64,000 nt of DNA from Rhodococcus sp. Leaf278 (GTDB lineage: Bacteria > Actinomycetota > Actinomycetes > Mycobacteriales > Mycobacteriaceae): contig NZ_LMRR01000042.1 of the NCBI RefSeq assembly GCF_001426085.1, positions 150,129-214,128 on the forward strand. Direction: 5' to 3'. This document shows positions 25,599 to 34,560 of the stretch, in pieces. Below the pieces are notes generated by a model, which saw only the letters and a program-made list of their open reading frames with translations, did no database searches and had not been told where the DNA came from. Each line of letters starts with the position of its first letter. Positions within the stretch are counted from its first letter, which is position 1. Made by a program: the position numbers and the translations under genes.

Positions 25599-26159
25599 TC
25601 AGATCGGCTGCGCGCGCCTGACCGACAGCGCCGCTCGTGCCGCCTCCAGCTCGACAGGGGAACGCACCATCAACTCCCCGACCCGCAGAATGCCGTCGGA
25701 CAGTGGTTCCACGCGCAGTCCGCCGCGACCGATCAGCGCCTTACGTGCGCCGTCGGCCACCATGCGGTCCATCCACGCGCACGGGTGGGCCGGCCGCCCG
25801 CCGCGGAACGTGATCCAGCCGTCGCCGGAATCGAGTTCGAATTCGAGACCGCGGAGCGGGTCGAGTTCGAGACCACGCACAACTACATTTCTTCGGGCCA
25901 CCGAGGGATCGGGCACCTCCACACCGAGCACGTCCCCCACCGCTTCCCATGCCTCGACGGCCAGGAAGCTCACCGCGGCCTCCGTGTGTGCTTTGACTCC
26001 GAAGAAGCGATCACCCCGGATGCCCTTGTGGGCCACGATCTCGACACTGGGCGGCAGGTCGGTCGCTACCTCGACCGGGCCGTCCTTGGATCTTCCGAAA
26101 TACGCGTGCGAGGGGGCCCGCAGCAGCTGCACGATCTCGGCTCGGTACTCGAAAGGCAT
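25599..26159 (-). CDS. MOSC domain-containing protein
   Basis: A 186-residue MOSC-domain protein. MOSC proteins bind molybdenum cofactor or carry a sulfur on a conserved Cys. HKGIRGDRFFG, FLAVEAWE, RRNVVVRGLELDPLRG and the Cys in RPAHPCAWMD are the recognisable segments. It stands alone as a domain, without the N-terminal beta barrel of mARC proteins. The ATG at 26157-26159 (MPFEYRAEIVQLL) is preferred, because the longer frame would run over the palindrome shared with the divergent esterase. A 13-bp direct repeat (AGCAAGAATCCAC at 25550 and 25565) lies just beyond its stop. Confidence 0.85.
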   Translation of the reverse strand: MPFEYRAEIVQLLRAPSHAYFGRSKDGPVEVATDLPPSVEIVAHKGIRGDRFFGVKAHTEAAVSFLAVEAWEAVGDVLGVEVPDPSVARRNVVVRGLELDPLRGLEFELDSGDGWITFRGGRPAHPCAWMDRMVADGARKALIGRGGLRVEPLSDGILRVGELMVRSPVELEAARAALSVRRAQPI

Positions 26160-26195
26160 GCACTCGAGTCTGCCCGGTACCGAACCCCGCCGGTT

Positions 26196-26211
26196 CTTAC
26201 CCACGGGTAAG
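26196..26211. promoter_or_regulatory. 16-bp palindrome between MOSC and esterase genes
   Basis: CTTACCC-AC-GGGTAAG lies 23 bp before the esterase start and 37 bp before the divergent MOSC start. It has the look of an operator; the binding protein is unknown. Confidence 0.55.
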
Positions 26212-26233
26212 GACCGATCAGTACACTCGCGAC

Positions 26234-27778
26234 ATGGCTGTGACGACACGCGTGACCACCTCAGACGGCATCATCGAGGGAAAGCCCGTCGGTGACCTCA
26301 CCACCTGGCGAGGCATTCCCTACGCCGCCCCACCCGTCGGCCCACTGCGTTTCCGGGCGCCGCAACCCACCGAACGGTGGGACGGCGTGCGCGACGCCAC
26401 CGAGTGGGGCAACGCCTCCGTTCAGCACAAGCGAGGCACGATGCTCGCGATCGGCAAGTACCAGCCGTCGAGCGAGGACTGCCTGACGCTCAATGTGCTC
26501 GCTCCCAGCGCACCGAGCGCGAACCCGCGGCCGGTCATGGTGTTCATCCATGGCGGCGCGTACACCCTCGGCACGTCGGCTACTCCCCTGTACGGCGGCG
26601 GCTCACTGGTGCGCCGCTCGCTGAAGGACGGCGACGGCATCATCTACGTCTCGGTCAACTACCGACTCGGCGCTCTCGGCTACCTCGACATGTCCCAGTT
26701 CTCCACTCCCGAGCGGCCGTTCGACTCCAACCTCGGCTTGCGAGATCAGGTAGCCGCTCTGGAATGGGTGCAACGCAACATCGCCGAGTTCGGCGGCGAT
26801 CCGAGCAACGTCACCGTTTTCGGTGAGTCTGCCGGCGGCAACGCCGTCACCACCCTGATGACGGTTCCCTCGGCCAAAGACCTTTTCGCTCAGGCCATTT
26901 CCGAGAGTTCCGCTCCCGGCATGACTGCCACCAAGGAGCGCGCCGATCAATGGGCGCGTGAATACGTCGGCTACCTCGGCGGCACCGTCGAGAACGCTGC
27001 CGAGACCCTCGAGAACGCCGAGGTACTACGGCTCGGACGCGCGGGAACCAAGCTGGGTCTCACCACGTTGCACCGCACTCCGGGCCTGCTCCCGTTCGGC
27101 CCGGTGATCGACGGTGACTTCCTACCGATCAGCCCGGTCGAGGCGTATGCGAACGGCACCGCGCACCGCGTGCCGCTGATCATCGGTACCAATGCCCGTG
27201 AGGGAACGCTGTTTCCGAAGTTTCTCGACGCGTTGCCCACCAATCCGGAGCGCATCACCAAGCTGTTCTCACTCACCGATCCCGACGCCGAAGCGGTGGT
27301 CACCTCAGGCTACCGGGGCTACCCGAACGAGCGTGCCGCCATCGACTTCGGCGGCGACTTCACCTTCTGGAAGCCGTCACTGGAAGTGGCCGAGGGACAT
27401 TCGCGTCACGCACCGACGTATTTCTACCGATTCGACTTCGCGCCGCGATCGATGAAGCTGCTCGGATTGGACGCCACCCACGGCTTCGAGTTGTTCGCCG
27501 TGTTCGGCATCAGTGAGACCTTGTTCGGTAAGGCGCTCACCCTGGCCGGCGGACGCAAGGCGTTCTCCGAGGTCACCGAGCAGGTGCAATCGCACTGGAT
27601 TGCGTTCGCCACCAACGGAAAGCCGTTGGAGTCGTGGCCGGCGTACGACGAAGGCGACCGAAAGACACTGATCTTCGACACCCGCACTCGGGTGCAGAAG
27701 GATCCACGGAGCGACCGCCGCAAGGCGTGGGAAGGCTACCGCGGCTACGCCAGCCAGAAACTCGAACCCGTCACTTGA
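26234..27778 (+). CDS. Type-B carboxylesterase
   Basis: A 514-residue esterase of the carboxylesterase type-B family, an alpha/beta hydrolase. The N-terminal GKPVGDLTTWRGIPYAAPPVG, the oxyanion-hole HGGAYTLG, and the nucleophile elbow FGESAGGNAV are clear. The catalytic acid and His are expected near EGTLFPKF and ATHGFELFAVFG. No signal peptide is evident, so it is likely cytosolic. It would hydrolyse carboxylic esters; the substrate cannot be read from the sequence. Its last 8 bp overlap the convergent glycosylase gene. Confidence 0.9.
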   Translation: MAVTTRVTTSDGIIEGKPVGDLTTWRGIPYAAPPVGPLRFRAPQPTERWDGVRDATEWGNASVQHKRGTMLAIGKYQPSSEDCLTLNVLAPSAPSANPRPVMVFIHGGAYTLGTSATPLYGGGSLVRRSLKDGDGIIYVSVNYRLGALGYLDMSQFSTPERPFDSNLGLRDQVAALEWVQRNIAEFGGDPSNVTVFGESAGGNAVTTLMTVPSAKDLFAQAISESSAPGMTATKERADQWAREYVGYLGGTVENAAETLENAEVLRLGRAGTKLGLTTLHRTPGLLPFGPVIDGDFLPISPVEAYANGTAHRVPLIIGTNAREGTLFPKFLDALPTNPERITKLFSLTDPDAEAVVTSGYRGYPNERAAIDFGGDFTFWKPSLEVAEGHSRHAPTYFYRFDFAPRSMKLLGLDATHGFELFAVFGISETLFGKALTLAGGRKAFSEVTEQVQSHWIAFATNGKPLESWPAYDEGDRKTLIFDTRTRVQKDPRSDRRKAWEGYRGYASQKLEPVT

Positions 27779-28637
27779 GCAGACGTGACATTCGACGGTC
27801 GGCAAGAATTTTGCCGGCCGTCTGGCAGGTGGCGCAGTACTGAAACGATCGATCGACGTACGCGACTTCGCGTACCGGATCTCCGCACACCGGGCACGGC
27901 AGCCCAGTTCTGGCGTGCACCCGCATACCAGATCGCTTCTCCCCCTTCAGCCGCGCCGCGTCCTGCCCGGCCGAGCGGGCCACCGCGTCGGACAGCACCG
28001 AGCGCATCGACGCGTAGAGCGTCGCGACGGATTCGGGATCGAGCTTGCTCGACGACGCGAACGGCGAGAGCTTCGCGACGTGCAATATCTCGTCCGAGTA
28101 CGCGTTGCCGATACCGGCCAACAGAGATTGGTCCACCAACGAGGTCTTCAGTCGCGCGGTGGTGCCGGCGAGTATTTCGGCGAACTCGAGCTCGGTGACC
28201 GTCAGCGCATCGGGTCCGAGGCGAGCGACGCTCGCCACCTGCGCAGGGTCACGGACCACCCAGACCGCCAATCGCTTCTTGGTACCGGCTTCGGTGAGGT
28301 CGATGGCGGGCGTCGCGCCTTCGGGAGTGAAGAAGTGGATCCGCAGTGCCAACGGACCTTTGCCGGGCTTGGGCGGCGCGGCGCTGGGATTGTCCACCCA
28401 CCGCAGCCAACCGCCGCGCGAGAGATGCGTGATCAACCACAGGTCGCCGGCCCGCAGTGCCAGGTGTTTACCGAACCGCGCGGCATCGGTGACGTCCTGG
28501 CCCTGCAGTTCGGTGATCGGCGGATCGAACGTCTTGAGAACACTCAGCGCGGCGATGTCGATGCGGCCGATGACGGCACCGACGGCATGTTCGCGCAGGA
28601 AGCCGGCAAGGGCTTCGACCTCGGGCAATTCCGGCAT
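27771..28637 (-). CDS. Fpg/Nei-family DNA glycosylase-AP lyase
   Basis: A 288-residue base-excision repair enzyme that removes oxidised bases and nicks the abasic site. It starts MPELPEVE, giving the catalytic N-terminal Pro and Glu after Met removal. The H2TH region is DQSLLAGIGNAYSDEILH. The zinc finger is CPVCGD...CATCQT. It corresponds in position and length to M. tuberculosis Rv0944-type proteins rather than the main MutM. Whether it prefers 8-oxoguanine or oxidised pyrimidines is not settled by the sequence. It diverges from thyA. Confidence 0.9.
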   Translation of the reverse strand: MPELPEVEALAGFLREHAVGAVIGRIDIAALSVLKTFDPPITELQGQDVTDAARFGKHLALRAGDLWLITHLSRGGWLRWVDNPSAAPPKPGKGPLALRIHFFTPEGATPAIDLTEAGTKKRLAVWVVRDPAQVASVARLGPDALTVTELEFAEILAGTTARLKTSLVDQSLLAGIGNAYSDEILHVAKLSPFASSSKLDPESVATLYASMRSVLSDAVARSAGQDAARLKGEKRSGMRVHARTGLPCPVCGDPVREVAYVDRSFQYCATCQTAGKILADRRMSRLLK

Positions 28638-28669
28638 GAAACCAGTATGCAGCTACGATGACCGTCGTG

Positions 28670-29467
28670 ATGGTTCCGACTCCGTACGAAGATCTGCTGC
28701 GCCGCATCATCGATACCGGGACGGCGAAGTCCGACCGCACCGGGACCGGCACCACCAGCGTGTTCGGGCATCAGATGCGCTTCGATCTGGCAGCGGGCTT
28801 CCCGTTGATCACCACCAAGAAGGTCCATCTGAAGTCGATCGTGTACGAATTGCTGTGGTTCCTGCGCGGCGACTCCAACGCCACCTGGCTGCAGGAGCAC
28901 GGCGTGAGCATCTGGGACGAGTGGGCAGCTCCGGACGGCGAGCTCGGCCCCGTCTACGGAGTGCAGTGGCGGTCGTGGCCCACCCCGTCCGGCGAGCACA
29001 TCGACCAGATCAGCCAGGTCATCGAGACCTTGAAGACCGATCCGGATTCGCGGCGCATGATCGTCTCGGCCTGGAACGTCGGCGAGATCCCGCGGATGGC
29101 GCTTCCGCCCTGCCACGCGTTCTTCCAGTTCTACGTGGCCGACGGCAAACTGTCCTGCCAGCTGTACCAACGCAGCGCAGACATGTTCCTCGGTGTGCCG
29201 TTCAACATCGCCAGCTACGCGCTGCTCACGCACATGGTGGCGGCCCAGACGGGTCTGGAAGTGGGCGAATTCGTGTGGACCGGCGGCGACTGCCACATCT
29301 ACGACAACCACCGCGAACAGGTTACCGAGCAGCTCTCCCGCGAGGCGTATCCGTACCCCACTCTGAAACTGGCACAACGAGATTCGATCTTCGACTACAC
29401 CTTCGAGGACATCGAGATAGTGGACTATCAGCACCATCCGGCCATCAAGGCTCCGGTCGCAGTGTGA
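28670..29467 (+). CDS. thyA: Thymidylate synthase
   Basis: It methylates dUMP to dTMP with methylene-tetrahydrofolate. The 265-residue protein is close to mycobacterial ThyA: KSDRTGTGT, FPLITTKKVHLKSIVYELLW, catalytic Cys in ALPPCHAFFQFYV, QRSADMFLGVPFNIASYALL and the C-terminal IKAPVAV. The start is either ATG at 28658 or at 28670; the second gives the usual length (MVPTPYEDLL). The stop overlaps the GTG of folA by 4 bp, so the classical thyA-folA pair is translationally coupled. Confidence 0.96.
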   Translation: MVPTPYEDLLRRIIDTGTAKSDRTGTGTTSVFGHQMRFDLAAGFPLITTKKVHLKSIVYELLWFLRGDSNATWLQEHGVSIWDEWAAPDGELGPVYGVQWRSWPTPSGEHIDQISQVIETLKTDPDSRRMIVSAWNVGEIPRMALPPCHAFFQFYVADGKLSCQLYQRSADMFLGVPFNIASYALLTHMVAAQTGLEVGEFVWTGGDCHIYDNHREQVTEQLSREAYPYPTLKLAQRDSIFDYTFEDIEIVDYQHHPAIKAPVAV

Positions 29468-29973
29468 CTGCCCCGCAATTCGTCGGTCTGATCTGGGCTC
29501 AGAGCCGGGCCGGGGTCATCGGCGACGGGGGTGGCATCCCCTGGCGCATTCCCGAGGACATGGCGCACTTCAAAGCCACGACGGCCGAGCACCCGGTGAT
29601 CATGGGGCGCAGGACCTGGGATTCGTTGCCGGCGAAGTTCCGCCCGCTGCCGGGCCGTCGCAACATCGTGGTCACCCGTAACGCGTCGTGGACCGCCGAC
29701 GGTGCCGAAAGCGCACCGAGTGTCGCCGACGCTGTGGCCCTGGCGAGCGGAAGCCCGGTTTGGATCATCGGTGGCGGCGAAATCTATCGCAGTGCATTGA
29801 GTATCGCGACGCACCTCGAAGTCACCGAGGTCGATCTCGACATCTCCGGCGATACCGTCGCCCCCGAGATTCCGGACGGCTGGACCGCGAAGGCCGGTGA
29901 GTGGCAGAACAGCAGAGTGAACGACACTCGGTTTCGCTACGTCGAGTACGGACAGGCTACCCAACCTTCCTGA
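29464..29973 (+). CDS. folA: Dihydrofolate reductase
   Basis: It reduces dihydrofolate, the by-product of ThyA, to tetrahydrofolate. The 169-residue protein has GLIWAQSRAGVIGDGGGIPW, the catalytic Asp in RIPEDMAHFK, GRRTWDSLP, and VWIIGGGEIYR for NADPH binding. The GTG at 29464 overlaps the thyA stop and is the only sensible start; the frame upstream is not coding. An unusual extra Gly (GDGGGIPW) sits in the loop before the catalytic region where most bacterial enzymes have one or two Gly residues. Confidence 0.95.
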   Translation: MTAPQFVGLIWAQSRAGVIGDGGGIPWRIPEDMAHFKATTAEHPVIMGRRTWDSLPAKFRPLPGRRNIVVTRNASWTADGAESAPSVADAVALASGSPVWIIGGGEIYRSALSIATHLEVTEVDLDISGDTVAPEIPDGWTAKAGEWQNSRVNDTRFRYVEYGQATQPS

Positions 29974-30027
29974 GCGCGTTCAGGATTCCCCCGTCGCGAC
30001 CGCAGACCGTGCGTCATACTGACGATC

Positions 30028-30354
30028 ATGGACAAGAAGTCACTCACCGCACTTGCCCGCCAACAACTCAAGCTCGCCGTCGGTGCGTCGAGTGGCCGCA
30101 GTTCGCAGACGGTGTACGGCGGTCACCGACGCCACCTGAGGCAGACTGTCGTGGCGTTGGCCGCCGGTAACAAGTTGGCCGAACACGACCTGTCCGGCGA
30201 GTCGACGGTGCTGGTGCTGAGCGGAAAGCTCGAGCTGATCAGCGGCGAGCGATCCTGGAAGGGCTCGACCGGCGATCTGCTCGTCATCCCCGACGCCCGC
30301 CACAGCGTCGAGGCCCTCGAAGACGTGAGCTTTTTGCTGACCGTCGCTATGTGA
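30028..30354 (+). CDS. Small cupin-domain protein
   Basis: A 108-residue single-cupin protein. The hydrophobic-polar pattern AEHDLSGESTVLVLSGKLEL and GSTGDLLVIPDARHSVEALEDV matches the two cupin motifs, with one or more metal-type His residues (HD, HS). Such proteins are often small-molecule sensors or isomerases; no role can be assigned. It sits after folA with 54 bp between, and overlaps the convergent universal stress gene by 8 bp. Confidence 0.75.
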   Translation: MDKKSLTALARQQLKLAVGASSGRSSQTVYGGHRRHLRQTVVALAAGNKLAEHDLSGESTVLVLSGKLELISGERSWKGSTGDLLVIPDARHSVEALEDVSFLLTVAM

Positions 30355-31207
30355 GTGCTTTTCGCACTACCAATACCGGGCAGTCCGCAGTGTTCACGAG
30401 TGCAAAACTCGTGGACCCCAGCAGCATTCCACCGAATCCGCCGCGTCCCCGGTTGCCCACCACTATCAATGCCGCGGTTTCGGACAGGCCACTGAGAACC
30501 CGTACCGGTCGGTCCTGCGCCACGATGCGCTGCACCTCGACCTCGGGGAATCGCTCCTGCCAGCCGGCGAGGCTCTCTGCCAGCAGTGCCTCTTCGCCGT
30601 CGGCAATGGCGTGCCAATCCTTGGGCGCGCGGCCGAACGATTGCGTCAAATCCACATCGGACCACACGTGTACCGCGATCAATACGGCATCGCGCGCCGA
30701 CGCTTCGACGAACGCCGACTCGACGGCAGTCTGATTGACGTCCGATCCATCGATGCCGACAACGACCGGGCCCTCGGCGACCGGACGACCGTCGATGTCA
30801 CGGCCCCGCACCACTGCCACCGGCGAGACGCTGTGGGCCGCCAAAGACAATGTGACAGCGCCGGTTTCACTGGCGCCGATCACCAGAATCTCGGCCTGCG
30901 CCGAGACGCCGATGAGAACGTCCATGACGCCGCCCTCGATGGCGCTCGACGTCACCTCGAACGCGGGATCGTCGACGACCAGCGCGGCCAGGGTCTCTGC
31001 CGCCACCAACCTGGACTTGGCCGTCGCAACGAATTCCGTTGCTTCTCCGGCGAATTCGCTCAGATCGACAACTCCCGGCATGTCGACGGCAGTGACGATG
31101 TGCAACCGCCGATCGCGTCGATGCGCGCACAAGGCCGCCCAGATCACTGCCTTGTCCGCCGCGGCGGATCCGTCTATACCGACGATGATCGGTCGAGAGC
31201 CTGTCAC
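30347..31207 (-). CDS. Tandem-domain universal stress protein
   Basis: A 286-residue protein with two Usp domains (PIIVGIDGSAAADKAVIWAA and PVVVGIDGSDVNQTAVESAF). The second domain has the complete ATP-binding motif GNRGRGGFGGMLLGSTS. The first has a degenerate version (GASETGAVTLSLAAHSVS). Tandem Usp proteins of this type belong to the DosR dormancy set in mycobacteria, but no DosR box was searched here. The GTG at 31205-31207 with GGAGG 7 nt upstream is chosen over a TTG at 31240. Confidence 0.88.
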   Translation of the reverse strand: MTGSRPIIVGIDGSAAADKAVIWAALCAHRRDRRLHIVTAVDMPGVVDLSEFAGEATEFVATAKSRLVAAETLAALVVDDPAFEVTSSAIEGGVMDVLIGVSAQAEILVIGASETGAVTLSLAAHSVSPVAVVRGRDIDGRPVAEGPVVVGIDGSDVNQTAVESAFVEASARDAVLIAVHVWSDVDLTQSFGRAPKDWHAIADGEEALLAESLAGWQERFPEVEVQRIVAQDRPVRVLSGLSETAALIVVGNRGRGGFGGMLLGSTSFALVNTADCPVLVVRKALT

Positions 31208-31305
31208 GATGGGGGCCTCCGGTCGTTGCCCCGAACACAAGGTGTGGAGCGTGAAGAAGAGTAGGAGTTCAGGTTAGTCGATCCACCCCGTCGAGGTAAG
31301 TGGTG

Positions 31306-32211
31306 TCAGCTGGCGCGCAATGCGTTTGCGTACTCCCGCGTTCGCACAGAGCTGCGTTCGATGGTGGCGGCCTGGGCATCGAGATGGTCCAGGTAGTCCG
31401 CCAATTGATCGCGACTACGCGCCCCGGCACCGAGATCTGTCCGCTCGAAGATGCGCCACTGGGCCAACACGGGCCGCAGTACCTCGTCGAGATGGCGCGC
31501 AAGATCGTAGATGCCGTCGCGCGCGATGAGCATTGCACTGCGCGCGAAACCGGGGAGGTTGGTACCCGGTAGCTGGAAATTCATGACGACCTCGGTGATA
31601 GCGGTGACCGTCAGGCCGGGTGCCACGGTGAGCGCTGCCGAGACCAAGTTCGCGAAGAATCGGACGTGCAGTTCCTGATCGGCGACGATGCGTCCGAGGA
31701 GACGATCCGCCACCGGATCATGGCACTGGTCCGCGGTGTTGCGATGACTGACAGTCGAGACCGACTCGTCGAGGACCACCTGAACCAGTGACCGAAGCAG
31801 GTGTGCACCGTTCATGGGGGCGTCGAACCCCACCGTCATACATTGCGCTCGAGCTCGTCCGAGGGCGACCGGATCGACGCTGCGGGTGGCGACCAGGTAA
31901 TCGGTGAGGGCCACCGAGTGCCGACGTCGTTCACTGCTCCAGTCGGTGAGCCAGGACGGCCAGGCACCGATCTCGGTTGCCCCTGCATCCCGGCGGTAGA
32001 GCGGAATGTTCTGCTCGACCAGAAGATTGGTCACCAACGCGGCTTTGGCAGTTTCGGTCAGCGGCGAGGGACGCGATCCCCAGTACATCTCGGCACGCAC
32101 GAAATCGGCCGGTACCCACTGAACCGACTCGACGCGGTGACGGGCGAGATTTTCCTCGATCGTCGGGCGCAACTCCCGGAGGACAGTGAACTGACCGATA
32201 TCACTGTGCAT
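31306..32211 (-). CDS. Acyl-ACP desaturase (DesA1-like) homologue with degenerate diiron site
   Basis: A 301-residue ferritin-like protein clearly homologous to mycobacterial DesA1: YLVATRSVDPVALG, SHRNTADQCHDPVADRL, and HLDEVLRPVLAQWRIFERTD line up closely. DesA enzymes insert double bonds into acyl-ACP using a diiron centre held by two ExxH motifs and two further Glu. Here the first motif reads SSERRRH (Arg three residues before His) and the second ADQELHVRF (Gln three residues before His). The other Glu ligands seem kept (LLVEQNIP, LDESVSTVSH). It may be inactive, bind one metal, or have another chemistry. The ATG at 32209-32211 follows GAAGGGA. It diverges from the PucR-type regulator. 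Confidence 0.85.
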   Translation of the reverse strand: MHSDIGQFTVLRELRPTIEENLARHRVESVQWVPADFVRAEMYWGSRPSPLTETAKAALVTNLLVEQNIPLYRRDAGATEIGAWPSWLTDWSSERRRHSVALTDYLVATRSVDPVALGRARAQCMTVGFDAPMNGAHLLRSLVQVVLDESVSTVSHRNTADQCHDPVADRLLGRIVADQELHVRFFANLVSAALTVAPGLTVTAITEVVMNFQLPGTNLPGFARSAMLIARDGIYDLARHLDEVLRPVLAQWRIFERTDLGAGARSRDQLADYLDHLDAQAATIERSSVRTREYANALRAS

Positions 32212-32538
32212 GCTCGTCCCTTCGTTGCCCACTCCCGACGGGATCAAGGTAGATGTGCGCCGCGTGCGCCGTGAACAGCTTCCCGATTGTTTAGGGCAAG
32301 TCGCAGCCGGCCACGTCGGTCGCTCGAGATAGATCACAACGAGTTTTGCCGAAACCATGGATCACACGTAGATAACAACCTATGATCGATCCTGTTAGAG
32401 GCCAGGAAACAAACTTGAAGTACGAAAACAACGCGGTTTCAGGTTCGATTGTTTACATTGAGCCATCGAAGCGCGTTGATACGCGCCAGTAAGTTTGCAG
32501 TCCGTATGACCTGAAGAACCAACACGAAGGGTTGATCT
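32212..32538. promoter_or_regulatory. Divergent regulatory region between desaturase homologue and PucR gene
   Basis: These 327 bp are relatively AT-rich from about 32380 to 32460 and hold no gene that I can support. GCGCGT-TGAT-ACGCGC (32471-32486) is a perfect 16-bp palindrome 53 bp before the PucR start. TATGAC at 32505-32510 is a possible -10 box. AAACAA...TTGTTT forms a looser inverted repeat around 32427-32453. Confidence 0.55.
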
Positions 32539-33771
32539 GTGACCGTTCACAACTCGACTAGCCTCGGAATCATGGTCGCGGGTCAGCCTGCGTCGGCTCC
32601 TCTTCGCGACTTCCGCGCGGTGGCGCGGCTCCTGGTAGGACACTTCGCAGCCAACACTCCCTGCGGGTCGTTGCCAGGCGAACAGCTCCACGGCGACGTC
32701 ACCGAATTCACCGTCAAATGCATCAGCATCGCGGTCCAGATGCTCGACGAGCGCCGCGCCCCGGCGGAATCCGACCTGGCCGAGCTTCGCGCCAAGGCCA
32801 GCCAGTGGGCTCGCGAAGGAGTTCCGCTCGAATCGGTGCTCAGCGTCTACCACGAGGGCATCCAGATCGGCTGGAATCTCGTGTCGAAGCGAGCGGGTGA
32901 GGGCGATGCAGCGCAGCTGATCGAGGCCGCGCGCATGTTCGTGCTGCTGTCGGAGAAGGTATCCATCGCCGCCAGCAAGAGCTATGTGGAAGAACTGCAG
33001 GCCGTGGCCAGCGAACACCACACTGCAGCGCACACTCTGGTCACCTCACTTCTCAGCGGCCACAACGCGGTGTCGATGGCACGTCAGTCCGGCATCGAAC
33101 TCGCCGACAGCTACCTCGTGCTCGCCATCTCGGTGCCGCCGCACCCGGACGAGAACGACCCCAACATCCAGAAGACGGTCGCCGCTCGCAGAAAGCTGCG
33201 TCGTGTCCAGGCCGAGCTGGCCACGATCTGCGGCCGCACTCCCCTGTCCTTGCTGAGCACCGAGGGTGGCACCGTCCTGATTCCCGGTGTCCACGACGAC
33301 GAGTGGGTCGAGGCTCTGGTGCATCGCATCGCAACCGCCGCCGAGGTGCCCGTCACCGTCACGGCCGAGCAGGCCGCCACTGCGGACATCCCCACCGCAG
33401 CCGATCAGGTCCACGAACTGCTGTCTCTGGCCCATCAACTGCACCGCCCGTCCGGCCTGTACCGCATGGACGATCTCGTGCTGGAGTACCAGCTGACGCG
33501 TCCGGGCCCCGGCCGACGCCACCTGACTCAGATACTCGAGCCGCTCGATTCGTCACCCGAGCTGCTCGAAACCCTGGAGATCCATATCTCGCACGATCTG
33601 AACCGTCAGCGGTCTGCTCGTCAGCTCCATCTGCACACCAACACCGTCGACTACCGCCTCAAGCGGATCGCACAGCTCACCGGCTTCGACCCCACACGTC
33701 CGTCCGGAATCCGACACCTACAGGCCGCGCTGGTGGCCCGCCGACTCGAATCCTCGCGCGGCGCAGCTTGA
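32539..33771 (+). CDS. PucR/CdaR-type helix-turn-helix regulator
   Basis: A 410-residue regulator. The C-terminal helix-turn-helix typical of PucR reads RQLHLHTNTVDYRLKRIAQLTGFDP and is preceded by LLETLEIHISHDLNRQRSA. The N-terminal 150 residues are a helical sensor-like region (REGVPLESVLSVYHEGIQIGW) found in many actinobacterial PucR-like proteins. Its effector is unknown. It faces the desaturase homologue across a 327-bp region, so control of that gene, perhaps in response to fatty acids, is the natural hypothesis. Confidence 0.85.
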   Translation: MTVHNSTSLGIMVAGQPASAPLRDFRAVARLLVGHFAANTPCGSLPGEQLHGDVTEFTVKCISIAVQMLDERRAPAESDLAELRAKASQWAREGVPLESVLSVYHEGIQIGWNLVSKRAGEGDAAQLIEAARMFVLLSEKVSIAASKSYVEELQAVASEHHTAAHTLVTSLLSGHNAVSMARQSGIELADSYLVLAISVPPHPDENDPNIQKTVAARRKLRRVQAELATICGRTPLSLLSTEGGTVLIPGVHDDEWVEALVHRIATAAEVPVTVTAEQAATADIPTAADQVHELLSLAHQLHRPSGLYRMDDLVLEYQLTRPGPGRRHLTQILEPLDSSPELLETLEIHISHDLNRQRSARQLHLHTNTVDYRLKRIAQLTGFDPTRPSGIRHLQAALVARRLESSRGAA

Positions 33772-33849
33772 TCTGAGAGTTCCGAACGGTTTCTCGATCC
33801 GACGGCAGGTAGCGTCGAAGATACATTCGAGAAGCAAGGGGATTCGTCC

Positions 33850-34556
<707 letters not shown>

Positions 34557-34560
<4 letters not shown>

